A stretch of 64,000 nt of DNA from an uncultured Bacteroidales bacterium (lineage in GTDB: Bacteria; Bacteroidota; Bacteroidia; Bacteroidales; UBA932): contig UQYV01000003.1 of assembly GCA_900545245.1 (NCBI GenBank), positions 1 to 64,000 of the forward strand, read 5' to 3'. Shown piece after piece: positions 35,562-43,997 of this stretch. The notes under the pieces were generated by a model. It worked only from the letters and a program-made list of their open reading frames with translations. It was not told where the DNA came from and did no database searches. The number at the start of each line of letters is the position of its first letter. Position 1 is the stretch's first letter. A program made the position numbers and the translations under genes.

Positions 35562-36973
35562 AAAAAGAAAATGTTGGATATGTGATATTCCTTTCGTTTG
35601 TTGCGGCAATCGGAGGGATTCTGTTCGGATATGATACGGCGGTGATTTCCGGAACGACAACGAAGGTTGCGGAGCAGTTCGGACTCGACACGATGCAACT
35701 GGGCTGGTATGTGGGCTGCGCCCTCATAGGTTCTATCATTGGAGTTGCCTCCGCCGGAATCATCAGCGACCGTTTCGGCCGCAAGAAGGCAATGCTGTTC
35801 TCCGCGTTTATGTTCAGCCTTTCCGCGATAGGTTGTGCCGTCTGCAACGGATTCACCCAACTCGTCGTCTACCGCATCATCGGAGGGGTGGGCATCGGAG
35901 TCGTTTCAATTGTCTCCCCGATGTACATTTCCGAAGTGGCGATGGCCCAGAGGCGCGGAACTCTCGTCTCGCTCTATCAGCTTGCCATCACGATGGGCTT
36001 CTTGTTCGCCTACCTGATTAACTGGTTGATTCTCGGAGTCGCTGAGAATGCTGCGGCCGATCCTTCGTGCCGTCTGGCATCAGACTTCTCCAACAAGCTT
36101 TTCGTTGATGAATACTGGCGCGGCATGCTCGGCTCGGAGACCATTCCGGCCTTGTTGTTTTTCTTCATCATTTTCCTGATTCCGGAAAGTCCAAGATGGC
36201 TCATCGTCCGTGGTAGGGGAGCAGAGGCTACCGCAGTCCTCCAGCGCATCTATGTGACCGCAGACGAGGCAGAGCGCCAGAAGGCCGTCACGGAAGAGTC
36301 CATCAGCGGTGAGACAAAGTCCGAGTGGAAAGCCCTGCTCTCGCCCGGCATCATGAAAGCTGTCCTAATCGGTTCGGCCATCGCCATACTCGGTCAGTTC
36401 ATGGGCGTGAACGCCGTGCTCTACTATGGCCCGGAAATCTTCAAGGAAGCCGGTCTCGCATCTGGAGACGCGCTATTCTCCCAGGTGCTTGTAGGTGTGG
36501 TGAATATGGTTACGACAGTCATTGCCCTTCTCATCATCGACAAAGTGGGTCGCAAGAAACTGGTCTACTGGGGAGTGTCCGGCATGATTCTCTCCCTGCT
36601 GATGATAGGCTTCTACTTCATATTCCCGCAGCAGCTCGGCAGCATCTTCATGCTTGTGTTCTTCTTGTTCTATGTGTTCTGCTGCGCGATTTCCATCAGT
36701 GCCGTCGTTTTCGTCCTCCTCTCGGAGATGTATCCGAACAATGTCCGCGGCATCGCGATGTCCATCGCCGGACTTGCCCTCTGGGTCGGCACCTACCTTA
36801 TCGGCCAGCTCACTCCATGGCTTCTTGCCAATGTGCCTCCGTTCGCCCCTGCCGGCACCTTCTTCCTCTTTGCCCTGATGTGCATTCCATATCTTCTCAT
36901 CATGTGGAAACTCGTCCCGGAGACGACCGGCAAGTCCCTTGAGGAAATCGAGCGTTGGTGGACAGGCAAGTAA
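35558..36973 (+). CDS. Sugar porter family MFS transporter
   Basis: A 471-residue inner-membrane proton-sugar symporter of the XylE/AraE/GLUT type, with twelve predicted membrane segments. Sugar-porter signatures are visible: GGILFGYDTAVISG in TM1, DRFGRKKAM after TM2, the PESPRWLIVRGR motif at the end of the first half, and DKVGRKKL in the second half. PETTGKSLEEIE at the C terminus is also typical. The substrate is probably a monosaccharide. It is last in the epimerase - DUF4434 - MFS operon and would complete uptake of a sugar released outside the inner membrane. A terminator-like hairpin follows at 37049-37065. Confidence 0.93.
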   Translation: MKKENVGYVIFLSFVAAIGGILFGYDTAVISGTTTKVAEQFGLDTMQLGWYVGCALIGSIIGVASAGIISDRFGRKKAMLFSAFMFSLSAIGCAVCNGFTQLVVYRIIGGVGIGVVSIVSPMYISEVAMAQRRGTLVSLYQLAITMGFLFAYLINWLILGVAENAAADPSCRLASDFSNKLFVDEYWRGMLGSETIPALLFFFIIFLIPESPRWLIVRGRGAEATAVLQRIYVTADEAERQKAVTEESISGETKSEWKALLSPGIMKAVLIGSAIAILGQFMGVNAVLYYGPEIFKEAGLASGDALFSQVLVGVVNMVTTVIALLIIDKVGRKKLVYWGVSGMILSLLMIGFYFIFPQQLGSIFMLVFFLFYVFCCAISISAVVFVLLSEMYPNNVRGIAMSIAGLALWVGTYLIGQLTPWLLANVPPFAPAGTFFLFALMCIPYLLIMWKLVPETTGKSLEEIERWWTGK

Positions 36974-37016
36974 GCCGTACTTTTCAGAAATGTGGGCGAA
37001 CAATTGTCCTGCGGGA

Positions 37017-37047
37017 TTGTTGAAAAATAAAAAACTTGATATATTTG
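37017..37047 (+). promoter_or_regulatory. Promoter of the ECF sigma gene
   Basis: TTG at 37017-37019, a 20-base spacer and TATATTTG at 37040-37047 match the Bacteroidales housekeeping consensus. The -7 box ends one base before a GC-rich hairpin, so transcription should start within or just before that stem. Confidence 0.6.
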
Positions 37048-37048
37048 T

Positions 37049-37076
37049 GCCGGGTTTCGCCCGGCATTTTCTTTTT
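37049..37076 (+). terminator. Terminator hairpin after the MFS operon, abutting the sigma promoter
   Basis: GCCGGG (37049-37054), loop TTTCG and CCCGGC (37060-37065) are followed by ATTTTCTTTTT. It likely terminates the epimerase-DUF4434-MFS transcript. Because it starts right after the putative sigma -7 box, it could also lie at the extreme 5' end of the sigma mRNA. Confidence 0.68.
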
Positions 37077-37132
37077 CGTGACGAATTTCTTTTTTCGTGC
37101 CGGAAAACAATGTGAACTTGCATCCAATTTTT

Positions 37133-37705
37133 ATGGGGGGGGGTATCGGACATACGCAGTTTGAGGAGATATATTCTCAGTATTACGCGCGGTTTGTGAT
37201 AATCGCGCGGAGATATGTGCGTGACGCTGCCGTAGCGGAAGACATCGTGATGGAGAGCTTCGCCTCCTTCTGGGAAAACAGGGAGAGGATTGCTTCCGAG
37301 ACAAATCTGCCGGCCTACGTCGCAACCTCCGTCCGCAACAACTGCCTGAACTGGCTGAACGCTCAGGCGCTCCATCTCGCGAAGCAGCAGGACATCCATA
37401 GCCTCCATTCCCGCAGTGTCGCGGCGAGCATCCGTTCCCTCCGGTCCTGCGATCCGCAGCGGCTCTTCACCGACGAGATACGCGCAATCGTTGAGCGCGA
37501 GATGCGCACCATGCCTCAGGTTACCCGCCAGGTCTTCGAACTCAGCCGCTTCTACGGAAAGACCTATGCCGAAATCGCCGAGGCCCTTGGTATCTCACAG
37601 CGCCGCGTCACGTCCGAAATGCAGCGCGCTCTCGCCATCATGAGAAATGCCCTCAAGGATTATCTTCCGGTCTCTCTTATTCTATGGATGCTGAATGTCT
37701 CGTAG
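37133..37705 (+). CDS. ECF-type RNA polymerase sigma factor
   Basis: A 190-residue sigma-70 family ECF factor. Region 2 reads FEEIYSQYYARFVIIARRYV with AEDIVMESFASFWENRE. Region 4 (VTRQVFELSRFYGKTYAEIAEALGISQRRV, read in parts) ends in the recognition helix before EMQRAL. It should direct the downstream SusC/SusD locus when released by the FecR anti-sigma. I chose the ATG at 37133. It abuts nine Gs (37135-37143, the first being the G of the ATG), so a one-base slip would put this ATG out of frame. An upstream in-frame GTG at 37097 would lie on the other side of the tract. The FecR gene follows after a 234-base leader. Confidence 0.92.
   Translation: MGGGIGHTQFEEIYSQYYARFVIIARRYVRDAAVAEDIVMESFASFWENRERIASETNLPAYVATSVRNNCLNWLNAQALHLAKQQDIHSLHSRSVAASIRSLRSCDPQRLFTDEIRAIVEREMRTMPQVTRQVFELSRFYGKTYAEIAEALGISQRRVTSEMQRALAIMRNALKDYLPVSLILWMLNVS
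37135..37143 (+). repeat. Nine-G homopolymer at the sigma gene start
   Basis: An uninterrupted run of nine Gs begins with the last base of the proposed ATG. Tracts of this length are prone to slipped-strand changes; gain or loss of one base would disconnect the start codon from the sigma reading frame. Confidence 0.9.
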
Positions 37706-37848
37706 ATCCTGTTCATTCTCTCTCACAAGTACTTGGGCCTTTCTCGGATATTAATTTCTGGATGCAGTCAAAAAGTTTCTCAAAATACTGTAAGCCCCCA
37801 CCCTTTATTTGTTATATAAGCACCTCGGAAATATTGTTCAGTATTTTC

Positions 37849-37906
37849 GAGGATAGGTTTCTTTTTGAAGAAGGATTGTACTAGACGTACGTGACTGATG
37901 AAAAAA
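37849..37906 (+). promoter_or_regulatory. Two-hairpin leader motif, copy 2 (upstream of FecR)
   Basis: A 58-nt segment matching 50 of 58 positions of the segment inside the MITE-like element at 7922-7979. Stems: TTCTT/AAGAA (37859-37872) and GTAC/GTAC plus a G-U pair (37876-37892). It ends about 34 bases before the chosen FecR ATG in the sigma/FecR leader (37706-37939). That leader also holds the promoter-like TTGTTATATAAG region near 37809-37820. Confidence 0.55.
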
Positions 37907-37939
37907 GGAACATGGTTCGAAAAGACAAACAATATATAT

Positions 37940-38941
37940 ATGGACAAAAACTTACTTATAGACTATATGCTCTGCCGGACGACACCAGAGCAAGAAAAGG
38001 CTGTTCTCGACTGGCTTGACGCAAGCCCTGAGAATCGCAGGGAGATGGACTCGCTGGACGAGACCTTCAACGCAATGGTCCTGCATGCTCCTGTGGCTGC
38101 GGCTCAGGGAGCCTCCCGCGAATATGCGTGGCAAGAAAAGGCCGGCGGACATGCCGGGGCGCACGCAGATTGGAACGGGACGAAAAAGATCTGGAAGGTA
38201 CGCCGTCTCGTGCTTCGCTATGCGGCCGTCGCCGCTGCCTGCGCGGCCCTTGTTTTCGGGGGCGGTTACCTCTACAGTTCCTGGAAGATTTCCCGGTTCG
38301 CGGAGCAGACCCTTGCGCTCAGTTCACCTGCCGGGCAGACGATAAGTGTCACTCTCCAGGACGGCACCAAGGTCTGGCTTGCGGGAGGTTCCACGCTCGA
38401 ATATCCAGTGGTATTCGCCGGTGAGGAGCGCCGCGTAAGCATCTCGGGCGAGGCAATGTTCGACGTCACGCGCCGCGATGACAGCCAGCCGTTTGTTGTG
38501 AGTACCTTTGCCGGAGACGTGGAGGTGCTCGGGACCAAGTTCGATGTGCTTGCAGAAAAGGAAACAGGGACATTTTCGACGGCCCTGCTCCTGGGAAAAG
38601 TGCGTATCTCGAACGAAACCGAGGAGGTCGTCCTTGCTCCGGGGCAGATTGCTGAACTCAGGGACGGACGGCTGCATACCGACGAAATGGCGAGCGCGGA
38701 CGACTACCTGTGGATAGAGGGAATACTATCCCTCAACACCCCGTCTTTTACGAAACTCGCGGCGAGACTTGAACGGATATACGACGTGAGGATAATGACG
38801 GAGTCCTCCGAACCTGTTGTCAAGAACAGGGGAAAAATACGCACCGCTGACGGCCTTGAGCATGCCCTGCGCCTTATCCTCGCCGGCACAGGACATTCAT
38901 TCGAGATAGACTACGAAACCAAACAGGTGCACATTCGATAG
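37940..38941 (+). CDS. FecR-type anti-sigma factor
   Basis: A 333-residue single-pass inner-membrane anti-sigma factor. The cytoplasmic N-terminal domain (1-85) holds the sigma factor; a membrane helix spans about 91-112 (VLRYAAVAAACAALVFGGGY). The periplasmic FecR domain starts near LSSPAGQTISVTLQDGTKVW and includes SISGEAMFDVTRRD and VEVLGTKFDV. The C-terminal DUF4974-like domain (FTKLAARLERIYDVRI onward) contacts the STN domain of the SusC sensor. The ATG at 37940 gives the usual MDKNLLIDYML start; an in-frame ATG at 37898 falls inside the conserved leader motif. It lies between the sigma gene and the STN-type SusC, the standard arrangement for trans-envelope signalling. Confidence 0.95.
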   Translation: MDKNLLIDYMLCRTTPEQEKAVLDWLDASPENRREMDSLDETFNAMVLHAPVAAAQGASREYAWQEKAGGHAGAHADWNGTKKIWKVRRLVLRYAAVAAACAALVFGGGYLYSSWKISRFAEQTLALSSPAGQTISVTLQDGTKVWLAGGSTLEYPVVFAGEERRVSISGEAMFDVTRRDDSQPFVVSTFAGDVEVLGTKFDVLAEKETGTFSTALLLGKVRISNETEEVVLAPGQIAELRDGRLHTDEMASADDYLWIEGILSLNTPSFTKLAARLERIYDVRIMTESSEPVVKNRGKIRTADGLEHALRLILAGTGHSFEIDYETKQVHIR

Positions 38942-38972
38942 TCCATGACAAAATTCACATAACTATAAAACA

Positions 38973-41900
38973 ATGACAGTAACTAACTACTCGCACGGAA
39001 GACGGATACAACTCTTCACCGCGCTTCTCTGCACACTGCTGCTCTTTTGCGGAACAGCTACGGCCCAGAGTGTCACCGTTTCCATCAATAGGAAGGAGAC
39101 GACACTCAAGAACTGCATGGACGACGTGGAGCGACAGACCAGCTACCTCTTTGTCTATGACGAGAGCTGCGACCTCTCTAAAAAGGTGACGGTCAAGGTC
39201 AAGTCAAAGCCGCTCCGCAGCGTGCTCGACCTGATTTTCGAGGGCTCGGGCATCAGCTACAACATCTCCGGAAGCAACATCGTCCTCGAAAGCCGGCAAG
39301 ACACGGTGAAGGGGGAATCTCAAGCTTCGGCGACAGCCTCGCACATTCAGGGGCATATCACTGACTCCAACGGCGAGCCTGTCGTGGGGGCCTTCGTCTT
39401 CATCAGCGGCACGCAGACCGGCACGAACACCGACATTGACGGCGCATATTCCCTGGACATTCCGCAGGACATCAAGTCCCCGGTGATTTCAGTCAGCTGC
39501 ATCGGCTACAACACCGTCCAGATGAAAGTCGGCTCGTCGGAGAACATCGACATCACGCTCAAGGACTCGATTGAGTTCCTCGACCAGGCTGTCGTCATCG
39601 GCTACGGTACCCTCGACCGCAAGGAAGTCACCAGCTCAATCGCCTCCGTCTCTGCGGACGAGATGATGAAGGGTGTGGGCGGTGCGGACATCACAAAGGC
39701 TCTTCAGGGTAAGATAGGCGGCCTCGTAATCGGCCAAACCAAGGGAGTGAACTCCTCTCCTAAGCTACAGCTCAGGGGTATGGCTTCAATTGTGGCTGGA
39801 CAGGAGCCGCTTGTTGTTATCGACGGATTCCCCGGCGGCGACATCCGATCGCTCAATCCCGATGACATCAAGTCCATCGATGTCCTCAAGGACGCTTCAG
39901 CGGGCGCGATTTACGGAACCCGTGCCGCTGCCGGCGTGATTCTCATCACCACCAAGAGCGGCACCGACACCGAAGGCAGGCTGAATCTCACCTACAGCGC
40001 GGAACTTCTTCACCGTCAGGCCTACGGCAAGCCGGACATCCTCTCTGCGGAGGAATATGTCGCCAACGGCGTGGGCAAGGACTACGGCAGCCGCACCGAC
40101 TGGTGGGACGAGGCCATAAACCACAGGAACTTCTCGCAGAAGCACAATGTCTCCGTCAACTTCGGCACTCAGAAGGCGAATGTCTATTCGTCGTTCTTCT
40201 ACGAGAAGCAGGACGGCCTCGCCACGGGAGAGTGGCGAAAGGACTTCGGCGGAAGGCTCAACGCGAAATACACGATGTTCGCCGGCTGGTTCGAAATCCG
40301 CACCAACGTCGATTACCGCCAGGCAAAGCGCAACAATCAGGGCGCGTACTTCGGACAGGCCCTGCTCAACAACCCGACCCGCTCGCCGTATGACCCGGAC
40401 TCGCGCACCGGCTACAATGTCTGGACGGGCGAACAGAACGACTACAACATCATCGCCGACGCCGCCCTCTACGACAGCAACTCCACCGACAAGTGGTTCA
40501 AGCCCGAGGCGTCGTTCAAACTGAACATCCTCCCGGTCGAGGGACTGTCATACCGCCAGAGCGTCGGATATTCCAACTACCAGAGCGAGCCTCACCGCTA
40601 CAGGTCAATGTTCCACCGCGAGAGCATCGCGAACAGCATCAACGGAACGGCCACGCTCGGGTTCTCCAAGACTGAGAGAATCAACACCGAAGGATATTTC
40701 TCCTACGACCGCACTTTCGGCGACGCGCACAAGGTGAACGCCGTGCTCGGATACTCCTGGAACCGCTACGACGGGGAGTCCTTCAGCATGTCCAACAGCA
40801 ACTTCACGGTTGATGGCGTGAAATATTGGGACATGGAGAAAGGCTCCTACCTCAACGACGGCCTCGCCTCCATGTCATCATCGAAAGAGGTTACCGAAAA
40901 GCTCATGGCCTATTTCGCCCGAGCCAACTACTCCTACAGGAACCGCTACATGATTTCCGCGACCTACCGCCGCGAGGGCTCCTCAAAGTTCGGAAAGAAA
41001 AACCGCTGGGGCAACTTCTGGGCAGTCTCCGCCGGATGGAGCATAGCAAACGAACCTTTCATGGCGAACGTGAAATGGATTGACGACCTGAAGATAAGGG
41101 CCGGCTACGGCGTCACCGGAAACAACGACTTCAGCGCGACATATTCCGGAAACTTCATCGGGGCGGACGAGAACCGCTGGCTTCTTCCCAACGGGACGTG
41201 GAAATATACCTACGGACGCAGCGAGGACGTGAACCCGAACCTCGGATGGGAATCGAAGGGCGAATGGAACGTGGGACTTGACTTCTCCTTCCTCGACGGA
41301 CGTATATATGGTAAGGTGGATTTCTTCAGACGTAAGATTTCGGATATGCTCTTCTATGTGAGGGTTCCGCAGCCTCCGTACATCCGAGGCTACCAGTGGC
41401 AGAACATCGGTTCCATGGAAAACAAGGGCTGGGAGTTCGAGCTCGGCGGCGACATCATCCGCACGAAGGACTTCAAGTGGAGCACATCCCTTAACCTCAG
41501 CCACTCTTCCAGCCGCGTCCTCACCATGGACGGCAGCAACACCCGCTGGGACGGCGGCCAGATGCCGGGCCCTAACTCTCCGGGCAAGTCCATCATCCTT
41601 GAGGAGGGGAGCGTCGTCGGGCAGTTCTACATCTATGAGTTCGCGGGATTCTCCTCCGACGGACAGTTCCTCATCAGCGACCGCAACGGCAGGACTATCC
41701 CGGCCTCGTCGAAGATCGCCGACGACCGCAAACTCCTCGGCAACTTCACCCCTAAGGTCATGTACGGCTGGAGCCACAGCCTCAGCTACAGGGACTTCGA
41801 CCTCGGCGTGAGCATGCACGGATGGCTCGGATTCGATGTCTATAACACCTACGCCATGTGTCTGGGAATCGCCCGGCGCAACGGCGAGTGCAACGTCCTA

Positions 41901-42209
41901 CGCGACGCCTACACCACCTTCGCCCACATCAAGGACGAGAAGCTTATGAGCAACTACTACCTCGAAGAGGGCTCGTTCCTCAAGATTGACGCGATAACGC
42001 TCGGATACACCCTGGACATAAAGAGATGGACGAAATATGTCGACAGCCTGCGTGTCTTCGCGACCTGCGGCAACGTTGCCACCTTCACCGGCTACACCGG
42101 TCTCGATCCGGAGGTGAACATCACCGGATATGACGGCGGAATCGACAACTACACGAGTGCCTACCCGATGTCGCGCACATGGACTCTCGGCGTTCAACTC
42201 AAATTCTGA
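38973..42209 (+). CDS. SusC-type TonB-dependent transporter with STN signalling domain
   Basis: A 1078-residue outer-membrane transporter. After the signal peptide (to about residue 32, TATAQ) comes an STN domain (about 33-110, VTVSINRKETTLKNCMDDV onward) that touches FecR when substrate binds. Then follow a carboxypeptidase-regulatory-like domain (IQGHITDSNGEPVVGAFVF), the SusC linker QAVVIGYGTLDRKE, the plug, and a barrel ending WTLGVQLKF. The STN domain and position 31 bases after FecR show this SusC senses as well as imports, and should induce the locus through the ECF sigma. The sequence is GC-richer by eye than the first SusC. The SusD start lies 46 bases after its stop. Confidence 0.97.
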   Translation: MTVTNYSHGRRIQLFTALLCTLLLFCGTATAQSVTVSINRKETTLKNCMDDVERQTSYLFVYDESCDLSKKVTVKVKSKPLRSVLDLIFEGSGISYNISGSNIVLESRQDTVKGESQASATASHIQGHITDSNGEPVVGAFVFISGTQTGTNTDIDGAYSLDIPQDIKSPVISVSCIGYNTVQMKVGSSENIDITLKDSIEFLDQAVVIGYGTLDRKEVTSSIASVSADEMMKGVGGADITKALQGKIGGLVIGQTKGVNSSPKLQLRGMASIVAGQEPLVVIDGFPGGDIRSLNPDDIKSIDVLKDASAGAIYGTRAAAGVILITTKSGTDTEGRLNLTYSAELLHRQAYGKPDILSAEEYVANGVGKDYGSRTDWWDEAINHRNFSQKHNVSVNFGTQKANVYSSFFYEKQDGLATGEWRKDFGGRLNAKYTMFAGWFEIRTNVDYRQAKRNNQGAYFGQALLNNPTRSPYDPDSRTGYNVWTGEQNDYNIIADAALYDSNSTDKWFKPEASFKLNILPVEGLSYRQSVGYSNYQSEPHRYRSMFHRESIANSINGTATLGFSKTERINTEGYFSYDRTFGDAHKVNAVLGYSWNRYDGESFSMSNSNFTVDGVKYWDMEKGSYLNDGLASMSSSKEVTEKLMAYFARANYSYRNRYMISATYRREGSSKFGKKNRWGNFWAVSAGWSIANEPFMANVKWIDDLKIRAGYGVTGNNDFSATYSGNFIGADENRWLLPNGTWKYTYGRSEDVNPNLGWESKGEWNVGLDFSFLDGRIYGKVDFFRRKISDMLFYVRVPQPPYIRGYQWQNIGSMENKGWEFELGGDIIRTKDFKWSTSLNLSHSSSRVLTMDGSNTRWDGGQMPGPNSPGKSIILEEGSVVGQFYIYEFAGFSSDGQFLISDRNGRTIPASSKIADDRKLLGNFTPKVMYGWSHSLSYRDFDLGVSMHGWLGFDVYNTYAMCLGIARRNGECNVLRDAYTTFAHIKDEKLMSNYYLEEGSFLKIDAITLGYTLDIKRWTKYVDSLRVFATCGNVATFTGYTGLDPEVNITGYDGGIDNYTSAYPMSRTWTLGVQLKF

Positions 42210-42255
42210 GGACGCCGTTCAGCCTGAACTCAGGAGAGATGTTCATCATATAATC

Positions 42256-43959
42256 ATGACAGAAATGAAACACAATATATTGAAAATTACGACCCTGCTG
42301 CTCGCGCTCGCCGCGCTCGCAGGCTGTGACATAGAGCCGGTCTTCTACAAGCAGGTGGCTCCGGACACTTTCTATGACTCGAAGGACGCGGTGTGGCAGC
42401 GCTACTACCGTTCCTTCACCCACGCCCGCTGGACCTTCGCCCAGGACGGCAGTCCGTTCACCCTTCAAGAACTCACAACAGACGAGTTCATAAATCCGGT
42501 GCGCGGCGGCCAGAACGCATCGCGCGGCGAGGAATACAAGATGCACTACCACGACTTCCCGATTTACTTCGGCGCGAGCTACCAAGTCTATGCGTCGAGG
42601 ATGGTGGGCGTTGCAAGGTGCTGGGCCGCGCTCGACGACCTTCGTGACGTGGATTTGGCAAGCTTCGGCTTCCCGGAGGGCACATGGGAGAACTGGACGG
42701 CGCAGCTCACGGCCCTCGCCGGACTCAACTACCTTGAGGGCCTCGACTGCTTCGGCGGCCTCCCGCTCTATGCCGAAAGCGCCGAGGAGGAGCGTCCCCG
42801 CTCGACCGCGAAGGAGACCTTCAACTTCATAGAGAAGCTCTTCAACGAAGCCCTTCCGAACCTTGAGGCCAAGACGGCTCTCGGCGCGGAGGAAAAGGGT
42901 GAAATACACAAGGCCATGGCGGCTCTCGGGCTTGCGAAGCTCTACTTCAACGCAGTCTCCTACATAGGTGAGGAACGCTACGAGGACGCCGCACGGATAT
43001 GTCAGGATCTGATTGACGGGAAATACGGAGCCTACGAGCTTGACAAGGACTGGACTAAGATCTTCGGCTTCGAGAACGCCTGGTCAAATGAGATAATCTG
43101 GTCAATCCCGAGCGAACGCGCCCAATTAGAGACCGACGCCTATTACGAGTGGGGACGTCAGATGCCGACGAACATGAGCAACTATTTCGGCGGCATCCCG
43201 AACTCCAACGGTTCCAACCAATACTGCCTCACCCCGTCCATTGACGGCAATGGCAAGCCATACACCTACAAGCTCGGCTCCCCGTTCTCGAAGTTCGAGG
43301 ACACGGACGTGCGCAAGAGGAAATACCGCTACCTCGGAAACGGGAAATATGAGGGAATGTTCCTTTTCGGCGAACTCGTGAATCCGGACAACTCCTCGTG
43401 GAAAGTCACGGGAACTCAGGAATATTCAGGCCAGACCCTCAGGCTTGTCGATCAGGTGGCACGGCTCTCTGAAGGCAAGACGGAATCATCCATGGAAACC
43501 GGCGAGGAGAACTCCGGAGTGCGTCTCGTGAAATTCTCCCCGCGCCCGAACGTCAGCGACGCGAACTTGCTCTTCAACCCTGACATTCCGATCATGCGTC
43601 TGACCGAGGCATACTACATTCTCGCCGAGTGCAAGTGGCGCAGCGGGGACAAGAAGGGTGCGGCCGAACTCATCAACGAAGTCCGCAAGCGTTATTTTGA
43701 GAACGGCAACGACCCGAACAAGGCTACGGCGGAGAACCTCGACCAATGGCGGCTCCTCGACGAATGGATGATTGAGTTCATAGGGGAGAACCGTCGCAGG
43801 ACCGACCTCATCCGCTGGAACCAGTACATTACAGGAGAATGGTGGGATCACACTCCTGACGGCGCGACGAACGCTCACAAGAAACTCTTCCCGATTTCGA
43901 CGCATATCCTCAATGTTTCGGATGTAATCAAGCAAAATCCGGGATATTCGGATAAATAG
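42256..43959 (+). CDS. SusD/RagB family glycan-binding lipoprotein (second locus)
   Basis: A 567-residue surface lipoprotein (AALAGC, Cys24) partnering the STN-type SusC. SusD features: an N-terminal DTFYDSKDAVWQRYYRSF region, LAGLNYLEGLDCFGGLPLY, the TPR-like helices with KAMAALGLAKLYFNAVSYIGE, and the C-terminal RLTEAYYILAECKWRSGD and WRLLDEWMIEFIGENRRRTDLIRW. It ends NPGYSDK, a normal terminus. The ATG at 42256 is chosen (42265 also possible). An in-frame upstream ATG at 42130 would overlap SusC by 80 bases and hide the signal peptide. Binding specificity cannot be read from sequence. Confidence 0.95.
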   Translation: MTEMKHNILKITTLLLALAALAGCDIEPVFYKQVAPDTFYDSKDAVWQRYYRSFTHARWTFAQDGSPFTLQELTTDEFINPVRGGQNASRGEEYKMHYHDFPIYFGASYQVYASRMVGVARCWAALDDLRDVDLASFGFPEGTWENWTAQLTALAGLNYLEGLDCFGGLPLYAESAEEERPRSTAKETFNFIEKLFNEALPNLEAKTALGAEEKGEIHKAMAALGLAKLYFNAVSYIGEERYEDAARICQDLIDGKYGAYELDKDWTKIFGFENAWSNEIIWSIPSERAQLETDAYYEWGRQMPTNMSNYFGGIPNSNGSNQYCLTPSIDGNGKPYTYKLGSPFSKFEDTDVRKRKYRYLGNGKYEGMFLFGELVNPDNSSWKVTGTQEYSGQTLRLVDQVARLSEGKTESSMETGEENSGVRLVKFSPRPNVSDANLLFNPDIPIMRLTEAYYILAECKWRSGDKKGAAELINEVRKRYFENGNDPNKATAENLDQWRLLDEWMIEFIGENRRRTDLIRWNQYITGEWWDHTPDGATNAHKKLFPISTHILNVSDVIKQNPGYSDK

Positions 43960-43997
43960 GAATCCTAGACGGAATAATACATAATATCATTAAAACT

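Noticed and set aside
36473..37408. A 311-codon open frame on the minus strand across the MFS and sigma genes
   Set aside because: It lies opposite two clear genes, has no recognisable domain, and its composition is that of an antisense shadow in GC-rich coding DNA.
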